A DNA stretch of 64,000 nt from positions 294,214 to 358,213 of the forward strand of contig NW_019774214.1 in NCBI RefSeq assembly GCF_001039355.2, given 5' to 3'. The DNA is from Lingula anatina. Taxonomy: Eukaryota; Brachiopoda; Lingulata; Lingulida; Lingulidae. Positions 1-12,900 of the stretch are shown one piece after another; within the stretch, counting starts at the first letter, position 1; every line of letters begins with the position of its first letter. Under the pieces are notes generated by a model. The model had not been told where the DNA came from. It worked only from the letters and a program-made list of their open reading frames with translations, and searched no databases. The translations under genes were made by a program, and so were the position numbers.

Positions 1-409
1 TAATACTCTTACAGCTACCGCCAAATTGTATTTCACAAAGCGACAAACTGTGGATATGAACCCTATTTTGTATTATACGGCAAAAGCGTTATGAAACTCA
101 ACAATAAATCCAAAAAAGGTTCCTGTTCAAGTTCGGCAATATATACAGTTGAAATACTGCTTCACTTTTATTACTCTTATTCAAATGTGTATACTTATTA
201 GTCATATATAAATACACATTTAGCAGTTCATTTTGACGATTTGGAGTGGTACATATCGAGTTGCTAAGTTCATTTCCAGTAAATTATTCTCTTCATCTTT
301 AAAATAATATTTATATATTGCATAATACACTACCATACATTATTTCTATGAAAGGAACATGTATACAATATAAAATAATGATTAAAGCGAGTTTCTGTTG
401 TTTTCTCAG
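1..409. other. Intron of the lectin receptor (upstream part)
   Basis: AT-rich sequence that ends in the pyrimidine-rich acceptor (TTTTCTCAG) of the exon at 410. I see no coding segment, RNA gene or obvious repeat in it. Confidence 0.6.
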
Positions 410-906
410 ATGGTCTGATGGGACAACCGTCGACTTCCTGTCCTGGGAGGAGAACGAACCAGACGACAACTATGGCGGACAGAAATGTGTCGGATTTATA
501 ACAGAAACAGGTCTATATAAGACAAAATATTCTCTTTGGGGATGCTTTATACTATTTACACCATAGTTCTTCAGTTCTACCTTTAACTCCACATTTATTT
601 AATTATAGTATCCATTACAACACCGACTTTACCTTTAATTCATATTCGGTTATCATGAGTTCTTTGCAAAACAGGCATAGGCATTTGATTAATTTTTCGC
701 GTGCAACATCGAGTATTCCAGAATATATTCAATTAAAAGCTTGGGCGGCTTTGACATTATTATCATTATAGGTCATTGGCATGATGAGAATTGTGGCATA
801 GAGAACAGGTTCATCTGTAAGAAACACAAGGACAGCCAAACGACCGTGACACCGTCTCCTACACCAGTTATACAGGGGAACTGCCCCCCAGGGTACCACG
901 GGATTG
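410..906 (+). CDS. CTLD a, C-terminal half (partial at window start)
   Basis: Exons 410-510 and 772-906 encode the second half of a CTLD. WSDGT is followed by an EPD motif at the long-loop calcium position, then WHDENC in the WND position and the closing FIC cysteine. A threonine/proline linker follows, and the second exon already contains the opening NCPPGY of the next domain. The N-terminal half would lie upstream; nothing coding was seen in 1-409. EPD with WHD leaves sugar binding possible but unproven. Confidence 0.85.
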
Positions 907-3900
907 GTGAGAGAGTCTTATTTCTGTGACACCTTCATATCATATTTAAATAAAATATAGATGAATCCAATCAAAAAATATATCTTTGATATCTTAGAAC
1001 TATGTTAAACAAATTGACAATTGATGTGTTTATGAATTAGCCTTAAACGTGTAATGAAAATGTGAAGCATGTCAATAGGCCATACAGTACGTAGCAGTCG
1101 TGGACATTTTGAAGACAGATCAAAGTACGACACTATTTAGAGTGTAAACAAGATGTATTTGGAGTACGCGTGATTCACAAAGTACATAGCGTGTTATTGG
1201 GACTAAAGTCAGGATTAACATTTTAAGAAGTGTGAAGCATGCCTCATTTTATTCGTTTTGTTAATATCGTTCTCTTAAGGGAGGTAACTGCATTTTACTT
1301 TTTTCTATTTTGTTGCTTCTGAAAATTATTCTGAAATATACGATCAGGTAACAAATGCTACATTCTGTACGGCGACGCCACTGACAACACACAGCTGTTA
1401 AACTGGACAGAGGCGCTGGACACATGCGCGTCACTAAACAGCACAATAGCCAGTATTACTAACCCATTGGAACAAGGTATGGTGCAATGCATTTCAACAA
1501 TTAAAACTGCTCAGTGCCTTTATGTTGTTTGTTTTTGTATTTGATGTGCTAAACGACACGTGCACCAAGTGTCTATAAATATATTCACATATATAGGATC
1601 AAAGTACCTGCGAACGTTTTTTTATACCACTTATGGCTTTTGGATTGCCGCTAAAATATTTGCCATGAGCAGTTTACATGTACGTATTTTAGTAACAGTA
1701 AAAGTGAATACCATAATGTATGTACGTCAACTTTTTACATTTCGAAAAATGGACACAAAACCCACACAGATTATATTGCTTCCATTACAGCGTTAATAAC
1801 AACTCTTCTCAAAGGAAAATCTGTGGATTTTTGGATTGGCTTCCATAAACGGTTCATAACTGGACAAAATGTCCAGAAAATTGAGTGGGTGGATAATTCA
1901 AAGGTGGACTTCGATTACTGGAGCCGGGGTGAACCGAATGGCGGAACATATGGAGTTGCCATGGTAACTCGAGTGGCAGAACAGTCGATACGCCAATAAA
2001 CGTATCAACTGAGATATTTTCTGATTAGCTTGTTTCTACATTTTGAAAACATATGCTGAGACAAGTTTACGTCAAGTAAAGATCATCAGAGGTTACTGTT
2101 TGTTTGTCCAGACAATGTTATGATTGGATGTACAAATTAGATTAATCTCTCCAAATCGTCAAAATGAACAATTCAAAATGTGTATGTATATGACTATAAG
2201 CACTTTAATAAGTATAAACAGTCACTTCCGACTGAGTGTAAGCATTAATTATCTTTCAGGAAGATTGCGTCAACGTAATTTCTCGTGGCTTCTCGGCCGG
2301 ACGTTGGCAGGACCGCAGGTGTGATATTAAGATGGGGTTTGTGTGCCAAACGTGGAAAGGTGAGAGCATTAGTTCAAATGTGCATATTAAAAATGGCTAT
2401 AACATAACGCTGATGTCTAGATGTGGCACATATAACGCATGGTGTCAATCCGAAATTGTTACAAATCACCAGCCAGGTTAGTCTTGACAGCAGTACGTCA
2501 TGCAAAAAAGTCTGAATTAATATACCCAGGCAGATTTAAGACATTTAAAGCACGTCCTAAGCAAGTGTGACTTATGATTTCGATTCTGTATGCTCAATTT
2601 GTGTTGGTTTACATTCAAATGTGTGATATCGGCTGACAACCAACACGAGTTCGGAAGCGGCCAGGAAGACATGATACTTGATGGTTTTGACGGATTTCCA
2701 TAATCATGACTAAAATTATTACTGATCTTCATTTCATTCTACTGGTTTCAGATGCCAGATACCCGACTCCTCCGCCTTCCCAGTCCCCGTCACCCTGTCC
2801 CCTTGGTTACGAGTCGTTTGGTGACGCCTGTTACCAGGTAACGGCCGCCATGACGTGGGAGGAGGCCAACGCCACGTGTCGACGTCAACAGGACCACCTC
2901 GTGTCTGTAACTGAACCGTATGAACAGGCTTTTGTCTTGCTGAAAAGACAGAGGCATACGTCTGGGCCAATTTGGTTAGGGCTGACGAGGAGAGGGGTGA
3001 GGAAGATTTGTGTGAAAATGATTACTTTAATAATTTCAGTGAAGGCTATATTATGAGAACGCAAAGAAATATGACCAATTAAAATACTGTCACTTTTCTC
3101 CTTGAATATGACATGAACTTAACAATCACCTGCAAGGACTATTACTGTGCAACACTGGGCAACCAGTGTGGAGTGAAGGAAACAAAAAACGACGAATAAT
3201 TTTGTAAAATTTCATTGATGTCATATGATAATAAGCAACATTTTTGGTGTTTTAAATCCATCGATCAATCAAGGAGACAGTTTTAAGTAACGTTCTGTAA
3301 TTATGCGAGTTTGGTTAACATAAACATTATTGAAGTATAACTCAAATGTGACAAAACGTTGATAACGGATATCTGTATATCGTTATTATACGTATATGTA
3401 TTTTTACTTGATACGTTTCATTAATAAAAGAAGAAAGGAACTGACCAAATATGTTACAAAAATTAACTATTCATCTAAAATAACTTTGAATCTTCCTCTG
3501 GCAGTCATTATACTACTGGGTGGACGGCTGGCCTGTATCATATGTCCACTGGGGGTCCACGGAGCCGTCACGTGGGGAGACAGACAGGTGCGTGGCTCTG
3601 ATGCCAGACGGAAACTGGAACGACACGGATTGTGGTTTGAAACTGCAGGGAATATGTAAAAGGACTTCAGGTTTGTGTGTACTGGACGTGTTAGGTGTGA
3701 CGCTTCTAAATGTGTTATGACGCGGCATTGCTTTTGAATTCCTACGTTCTAAAATTACCGGAAATGTGCAATTAAATGTTATTAGATTTTTCACCAAATC
3801 GCACGTAGAAAAAGATCGATTTGATATTTCAAAGTAGAGTGACAAACTGACGAAATGAAATTTACAAACCAGTATGTTACATGCAATATATAGCTTCTCA

Positions 3901-4952
3901 CATCTGCTTTACCTTTGACAGTCAAAAGGCACATTAAGAGGGCATTGGGACATGTATCCCACTACTTTAGCTTCCCCTTATTTACTTTCCGTTCAGACAT
4001 ATACCTAGATTTGGTTCTAAGAATTTTGCAAACTATAAGAAATCATCATTGCAGTCATTCCGCCCACGACAGCTGTCAACCCCCCTGGTAGATGCCCTGA
4101 TGATAAGCATTGGTTCGACCACGGCTATTACTGTTACATGTTCTCCAACAGAACTAGTTACTCGTATGGCTGGGCACATTCGAGTTTCCTGTGCCAAAAG
4201 CATGGGGGAGCGCTGGCGAGCATCACTAATCAGGACGAAATGGATTTCATTTTACGAACAATACAGCAGGAACGTTATGAAAAGCGAAACCTGTGGATAG
4301 GACTTGTGAGAAAAATAAAAGGTGTGTTGAGACTGGATCGTAAAACTTTTTTATACTGAGTTATATGGCATTCATTTGTTGCTGTAGGTATAAAACAGTT
4401 AGGATAAAAGTGCAGATACTTTCATTAAAGGTAGTTTTTAAACAACAGAACTGTCTCTTGAAATTAAAACCGGATTTAGTCTTCACTGTTCTCATGCCTA
4501 CATGTAAGCAACTTTTTCATTGGTCTCATTTGACCCCTGACCTTAGGTGCCTTCGCCTGGTTCGACCACACCCCGTTTAACTACGAGAACTGGGCTGTGG
4601 GAGAACCCGACAACGGCAATTATAAAGAGTGCACCTCGGTCCATCCAGCCAACGGGAAGTGGGAGGTGACCAACTGTTACGCCGCCAGGGGGTTCATATG
4701 CAAGGTTGCTAAAGGTAAGGGGGTATTTGGTTTTTAAAATTGGTTATTCAGTTTATACCGTAGGTTTACTTTATAAAAAGAATGTTTATTGATTAAGAAA
4801 ATCACAATATTATCATGGGGATACAAGAGATGGCAGTCTAAAAATTATTGATTTTTTTCAATCAGTGGTAATTACGATAGTTAATTACCCCTAGCGGTGA
4901 AAGACAAATATTGTTTTGATGCTTTTCAACGAAATGCTGTCATCTAATTGGA

Positions 4953-4983
<31 letters not shown>

Positions 4984-7900
4984 TTTAAAAACAGAACAAA
5001 AGGTGTATAATTATTTTATCCGTTCCATCCAGTCCCTCCGCCAACAACCCCCAGACCATCTTGTAGACCCGGCTGGCACACCAAGGACGGCATGTGTTAT
5101 AAGGTAAGGACAATTTACTCCACGAATACCATGTGATTCCGTTTCTAAAGCAAATACTTGAAAATGCTCCTTGTCGGTTAAGCGATTCATATTTTAAATA
5201 GTTTATACGAAGTTTTTTTTTAGGTTAACGCCTCTTTATCATATTCGTCTTTCATTATTGTTTCGTCATGATAACATTAAAACAAAAACCCAAGAAGGAA
5301 CCGTGTTTTTCTTCACGAATCTTAAAAAAAAAGAAAATAATGCCAATTATTGATTTCTGCGTACACAGGGATATTACAAGTCTCTCACACATAAGAAGAC
5401 CTGGTCAGAGGCACGCAGTTTCTGTTTGTCAAGAGGCGGGGACTTAGCCAGCTTCCACAGTGCAGAAGATGTAAGATGGTTCACGGGTACCATAGGGTTC
5501 CACAGCAGGTGTGCTTTAAAGAAGTCAAAATTAGAATGACACAAGTTTATATCGCGTTTGCATGCATTTATAATACTGTACTTTTTTTTCAAAAAGGGGT
5601 ATATCTGCTCAGTATTCTGTAAGAGTATGCTATTTAGAAAGAGTATAAAGTGCATGTATATGCATGTTTGTTTTGTATATGGGCGCAATAGGACAGTGAA
5701 GTATGACGTCTTTGAAATCTCTTCCATGTGCTGATTACACTATTCTAGGTACGAATTGTATAGGACGCCAGCGTGGATTGGGCTCTTCTTGGCAAATGGC
5801 ACCATGGGTAGGTGTGTCTCTTAGCCTAAGAAATGTCAGTCATCTGGTTTACTCGTTGTAACTGTATTGTGATTTACTTAACAAAACACAAATATCGAAG
5901 CACTTTGCCTTGGCCTTTGTTTGAGTTTCTGACACATATTTCTGTCCAAGTATTTATATCTTTATAAGCAAATTCTTATCTAATATAAGGCGGAAATGCA
6001 AGGGCCGTTGCGTTGTTTGAAATATCTCACCATACAAGCAGTAAAAAGGAAACGTCAAACAGAGCTTATCATTTTGGGCGTCATTAATGCCCACGTGTTC
6101 ATTGCATATGCACAGGATTGGCCAGTCAGTACACGTGGTCTGATGGCACGTCATTCAACTACAGCCACTGGGAGGTGGGTCAGCCAGACAACCACAACGG
6201 GAGGGAGAACTGTGTTGCTATGTACCCCCACACGGGGAAATGGCGGGACGATAATTGTGTCGGCGCCAGGAGCTGGATATGTATGGCACCAATAGCCGCC
6301 ACTACACTGCCGAGTGTCACGACGCCATCTGCCACTGGTATTTTGAAAATATACTGCATGTTACATTGTTAAAATCAGTTAATTTAACTATTATTACCTA
6401 ACAGTAAATCATTGTTTCAATCCTCATCATCCACGTTATTATTTTTATCAGTAGTATTATTATAGTATAAATGCATGCACTGATATTTTTGTTTATCGAA
6501 GTGATCGCTATTTTTATTTTTCTCGATCGAATAGTATTTTACTTCAGGATACAAAATTGCGGTAGCCTGTTCAACAATTTTTCATCATAGATCATACATT
6601 TAAATAAAAATTGCCAATACCCTTGCAAACTGTTTTAGGTTGGTCTTTATTACTGATATAAAACACACCTATCAACTTAATAAAAAATTAATCATTGTAT
6701 TTTCAGAAAACACTGAATGCGGCGTGAAGTGGAAGTCCCACGGCGAGTACTGCTACTTTCTAAGTGACCGGCCCAGGCCAGGGGAAGGGGGACCTATGTC
6801 GTGGTATAGGGCCAGACAACATTGTGTCCACATGGGTGGAGACCTCCTCAGTTTCAACACTCGAGAGGAGGCTGATTTTATTACGACACACATCAGCCAA
6901 ACTAACCACCTTAAAATGTGGATAGGAGCAAATGATCTCGACCTACAGGGGTACAGGTATTGGTAAAACCTATCACTGAATTTGTTGTTTTTAAACGAGC
7001 GCAACTCTGATTATATTGCTGTATTAATTAATGCCCATGTGAGTGCGGTGAGTTGTCAGGAATCATGACAATGTACATACTTTCTTTTGTGGTGCGTAAA
7101 AACACTATCTCCGTGGTTTGTAGAAGAATATATTTGCATTATATTTACAGATGGTCAGACGGCACCCCAATGTTGTATACCAACTGGGCGAAAGGGCAGC
7201 CGAGTTCTCAATATGGCGAGCAGAGGTGCTTGAGTGTCAATACAGGGAAAGAAAACACACAACCTGGTAAGGTGAACTGCAGTTAAGACACCTTGCAATT
7301 CGCCTTAGGATAAGAATAAGAGATGAAAAAGAGTCTTATCACGTCTGTAAAAAAGTATTTGTTCTTTATCTATAATTCACATGAACACGAGATTTTAGGA
7401 AACATTACAGTTGAAATAATAAGATTATCGTTTCTGGTTTCTCAAAACACAGGGTTTCTTGCTCTCCAAACGAGATATAGATTTTCCTTCAAGGTACTCT
7501 AAACGACGACCCATGTACCGAGTTGTTGCCTTTCATTTGCAAGAAACCCAAAACTGGCGGCACACCGGGCACAATCACCACCACGCCCACCATCAGGGGT
7601 TTTTCTCCCCGGGGGTTCGGCGGAATAGGTGAGAATGGCATCGTGGTTAAAAAACATACTGTATGTATATCAACATTCACTAAATTGGTACAGTTTATAT
7701 TCCCCTTGTGTTCCAACAAATATAATTGAGAGAGTCAATCAAGATTGCACACTGCTATTGGTTACTTTTATAATGGAAGAAATTAAAGAAATGTTTACTT
7801 ACCATTCCACGAGTTTATTTAAACATTTATTTTGTCACTGAAAAAGATATTTTCTCTCTGTGTCACAGGTAACCGATGCTTTGCGTTATTCGGAGATGGC

Positions 7901-9943
7901 GAGAGGGACCGTAAGAATTGGACAGATGCTGCTGCTGCGTGTGCCGCTCTGGGGCCTGACTATTCCTTGGCCAGTATTACAAACTCTCTAGAACAGGGTA
8001 AATTACAAGTGGAGATGCTCTCCCAAATTTCCTTTTTTACCGAGAAATAAAAAGCACGTGATTTTGACGAAAAATAATAATAAAACTTGCACAGAAAAAT
8101 CGGCTTAAGTAACGGTTACTTGGGTGGTAAAATTAGATTTTTACGGAAGAACCATATTACCTTACATTACCTGTACACAGGTATGAAAAGGACAATTATA
8201 TATGTATCACAACTGAGTTTTTTATAATTGAATTCCCCGAAAGCCATGTAAATCTTTGAGTACTTCGTATGCTAGTCATAATCCGCCTGACCAATAGTAT
8301 TTCTTATTGTTTATCGCTTTAGCGTACATTACCAGTCGACTCCAATACAAAGAAACAACCTTTTGGATTGGTTTAAGCGACTTTGACAACGAAGATTTCT
8401 TCCACTGGGTAACCAATGAGGAAGTGGCTTACGAAAATTGGGATCGGTTTGAACCAGCGGCCTATCAGAATGTGAGTAATACATGTACGGCTAGCTTCGT
8501 GCGCTTCACATTGTACTGTACAAATCTTTTTAGCAAAAGATGACATTTTCCCACATCTTTTGAAAAGAGGTGGAAATAACTTTCTGTATTGTAGGGAGAA
8601 ATTAAATTCTTAAGACAAATTACTTGATAATTATAAATTTGAACAAGCCAATAGCAGACCACTTTTGACATTGTTGGCTTGATGTCGCCCTTGATTTGAC
8701 ATAAAACGTAACGTGTACATAGCAATCTTAAATCACGAATAAAGGAGAAATATATGTATTTGTATATGGTTTATTGATTCAGTTTTGTTGGTAGGCCTAT
8801 ATGATAAGTCTTACAGTTTTTGGCCAATGATAAACTTAGGAGTGATTTATTTAAATGAGGTATCCTTATATAAGCTGACGCTATGAGTTATATAAGCTGA
8901 CGCTATTCATTCAGCCAAGAGTAAAACTAGTAGGCCTAAACGTGTGCAGTGTATAATGACCATTGTGATTTCTATTTTCAGGGTGGTAGTTTTTTGAAAT
9001 TGTTTATTTCTCATTTACTGTTGGAAATGTGTACAAAATTTCTGTTAAAATATATTATTGTATTGGTGTGGAAATTACAATAAAAGCCACAGGGTGTTTT
9101 AAATGCCTACTTCAGTTTGGCTTCTGTGGCAGGTACTACAAGATTTAATTGTTGTTTTTTTATTTGAATCAAGAATGAAGAGTTTACAAATTATTTATGT
9201 TCGTTTGAAGAAATGAATAAGAACATAAATGCTTTATCATACCTTTGTCAAAGAGAAGCAAATTCTTGACACACGTTATTTGGTTTTTGATATACTGTGT
9301 ATCTCTTATTTGAGATGGCAAAGATCTTCTCGGTACGAAGACACTTCGTGAATTTCTTTGCTGACGTCATACCAAGAAATGACGTTTCCTCCAAAATTAT
9401 CGCCACAGTTTGCCACTGCTGCCACGTCAACATTGTCGGTGTTCCAAACGTTGATGCTCGTGACGTCACCAACATAGGCTTGTGTAGCGTCAAATCCGCC
9501 GCCTACCGTATCTTGATCTTGTCCAATAATCCAAACTCCATCTTGAAGAGATAACAACTCTTCATATGAGATTCATAATAAATACACAATAAATACGTAG
9601 GGATATCTCATAGAAATATTATAAATTATATTTTACTACCATAACGCAGGTTCTTGCAATTATTCTGAAATCTGTGCTTACCACCACATTCCCTCCATAT
9701 ATACATGTAGCTATACTCTTAAGAGAATATTACAATTAAATAAACTTTTTAGAAAAAGACAAAGGGCTAACTTTGAATGTCGGAACGAATTCAATTACCA
9801 TTTGTAAGTAGGCCCTATGCGAAATTGTCGTTTACCATTTTGTTGCCAAAATGAACAGTTCATGTACCTTTAAAATAAGTTTTTGTTTGTTTGTTCAATT
9901 CTTATGGATACACGTGGAGCAGGGTGCCTATATGTACGCATCA

Positions 9944-9998
<55 letters not shown>

Positions 9999-12900
9999 AT
10001 TGGTGTGGAGTGTAAGAACAGTAGCAACTACGTGTACTTTTAGCTCCAACTCTACACATTTAAACTCAAATAACACTTCCTATGGCTGTCACTGATTTGT
10101 ATAACCCAAAATTAAATAATTAATAAATGATAAGTATAGTCTTACTTATGTTGTAAGCTTTAAATTTTTAATTTCTACAGTAAATTGAGCTGTGTCTCAC
10201 AAAGCTTTCGATCACTGAGGAAGGTTATGGCAAAGCTTTGTCAGTAAAGCTCTCGAGTAACAAGTAGTTAAGAATTTGAAAATAAATTAAGTTTATAGCA
10301 TAACCAAACACTGCACAGATGAACGTCCATAAAAGTATTTTCTTACCTGCTGGTATGATGTTGCCTGTCTGGAAGCCAGTTCCCGCGGCTGCAGGCATGC
10401 CGTCTTTGTAAACCGTCCACTTCCCACCACGACTGTTCCAAGAGAAGCACCAGTGGTGCCAGGCCCCATCATAGATCATTCCAAACACGGGTGTTACTTT
10501 TTTTGAGTTTGATACTAAGGAGGAGATGACTCCACTTCTCGTGTAACCAAAGAGGAAAGAGTTGTCCGTTGAAGTCGCGGCGTAAGATAAGAGAAATGTC
10601 TCGTCATTTCCAATGAAGGCGGTCTTAGCCCTCAGGCACGCTGTCATGGCGGTCATCGCAGGAGTGGCTGCCTGCAGCTTCACGTAGCTCTTTGTGGTCT
10701 GTGGCGGTGGCCAGCGGAAAATTGTAGTTCTGTCTGGAAATAAAAACAGGACATTTTTCTTTAAATACATGTATACATTTTAATCTATCCCACTGTTTCC
10801 CAAACAAGCGCAGCTTTGGTCTTTCGAAGCTTTGGCTGCTCAATTATTTGTCTTTGTCTGGATTCTCATACCTAGATCGATCTAACAGGACCGATCCATC
10901 TCCAAGGGGTTTCTCGCTAAATTGCTTTCAGCTTAAGCGGCTTAGATGTCTGACACGCATACTGAAGCTGCTAAACGATAATTAATTACCCCAAGCAGCT
11001 TCAGTAGGCGTGACAGACATCTAAGCCGCTTTAAGTGCACAATTTACCGCTGATGGACAGTCCAGTGGTGAAAAGTAAAACAGACGCTGTTAAAAGGTGC
11101 ATGGTTCCTGACTGATACTGCTCCTGACGAGTTTTGCTAAACAGACGAAAGACTGTTTCTTAACGCAACACGGATGTAATAGCTGACTACAGTAACTGGA
11201 GCTTACAGCAAATTTGAACTTTATGCAAGGCATACTACTTGAAGCCCAACACACGGCCACGTCTCGGCATCTGATGGTGATTAATAGCAATTAAAGTCTA
11301 TTACATTGTAGTTAAAGATGATGCAATGATCATGCCCCAAACACATACTACCAAATCTTACAGACCACAAAAGCTGCAATTAATATTTGAAATTTTACTT
11401 GGTACAACTCTCACTCTGCGTGATGTGCTTGCTCAAGGAAACAATTTAGACTGCTGTTGAATCCTCCGTTTGCATGTCACGCTTCTCCTCTCTCCCTTTC
11501 TCTGTCTCTTATGCATAACTGAAAAATTAGTGTTTTTTTTTCAGCTTAATAGTACAAATTGACTGCTTCGAGCACTAATTTGAACAAACCGCGTTGATAA
11601 AGTTTAAGGTGGTAAAGCGTGGGATTTTAAGTACACTTTAAGTTCGTGAACCACTTCTTGTATAACTTATCTGAAGACAAATGATGCTTTTTGATCGTAT
11701 ATAGAGATAAATACCTTGAGTGAAAGTTGCCAAAGATTGTCAGATTTACTAGCATTACCTACCAGCTCCTGACGAAATCTCCGCCCGCCAATCGCCTTGA
11801 TACGGTTCAAGATCTCGCGGAATCTGTATGCCAGTGCGAGGATTGAGATTGAAAGGATAGCGGGAACTAAAAGTCATCGCTTAAGCGTTTGATAAAGACT
11901 TTTTAATTTCCATAGACTGATACAGTAGCCTGTAACGAGTTTCAGGAATATAGAATAATCAGATGTTTGTTAGTGTAAGAAAAAGACCGAAGGGCTATTC
12001 CCTTCGTGCTCATTTACCTTTATTTACGATCAAAGAAAACTAGTTATATATTGGTGATAATTTTTAGGAAAATGAAGAAGACTGCGTTCTTGTCAAATCT
12101 ACTCGAGGACGAATAGGAAAATGGGCAGATGAACGCTGTTCTATTTCTACCGGTTACATCTGTCAAACATGGAAAGGTATTGTATATCTTTTAATTATGT
12201 AAATCTTTACTGTATTTATAGGGAATACTAGCATTAAAAAGATATGTTTGAAGTCTACCTCGGCCCGGGATGATAACAAATAGGTATGTCTGTACCACGA
12301 TAACAGTGAGGGAGTCTTGTTTCCCACATTGAGCAGTGTGATGACCTTGGACCAGAGCGACTCCCATCCAATAACCTACTCTTCTATGGGTCAGAAAAAT
12401 TAATAGAAAAAATGAGTCATTGACTACGAAATAATTGTCAGGTGCAGCTCCAGAAATGTGGTTGGAGGATCCTCACACAGCCTCGGTAGCGTAGTAGGCA
12501 GCGCGTCAGTCTCATAGTCAATGAATTAGAGCCATCTGAAGGTCGTGAGTTCGATCCTCACCCGGGGCAGTTTTTTTGTCTCACGCCTGCATTTGACGCG
12601 TCAGTCTCATAATCTATGTCTTAGAGTCATCTGAAGGTCGTGAGTTCGATCCTCACCAGGGGCACAAACGTTTTTGCTTCACGCTCATAAATGCCGTTGA
12701 ATGGGTAACACCAATACTTTGACATGACAATTGAGTCCTCAGCCTTGTAGGCCAAAAATTTTGTTTTGGCCTCGCCTATGATTAACTTTGTGTCATTTTG
12801 ATGTAAGGAAAGAAAAGATGCTCAGACGATCAGAATTTAGACTTTGTTATGCATCTATTATTGCATCTATAGTTAGACCGAAGTCAAACACACGTCTAAA

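Noticed and set aside
12590-12670. Second full tRNA-Met gene next to the first
   Set aside because: Acceptor 5' strand and D arm are missing, so it was called a fragment.
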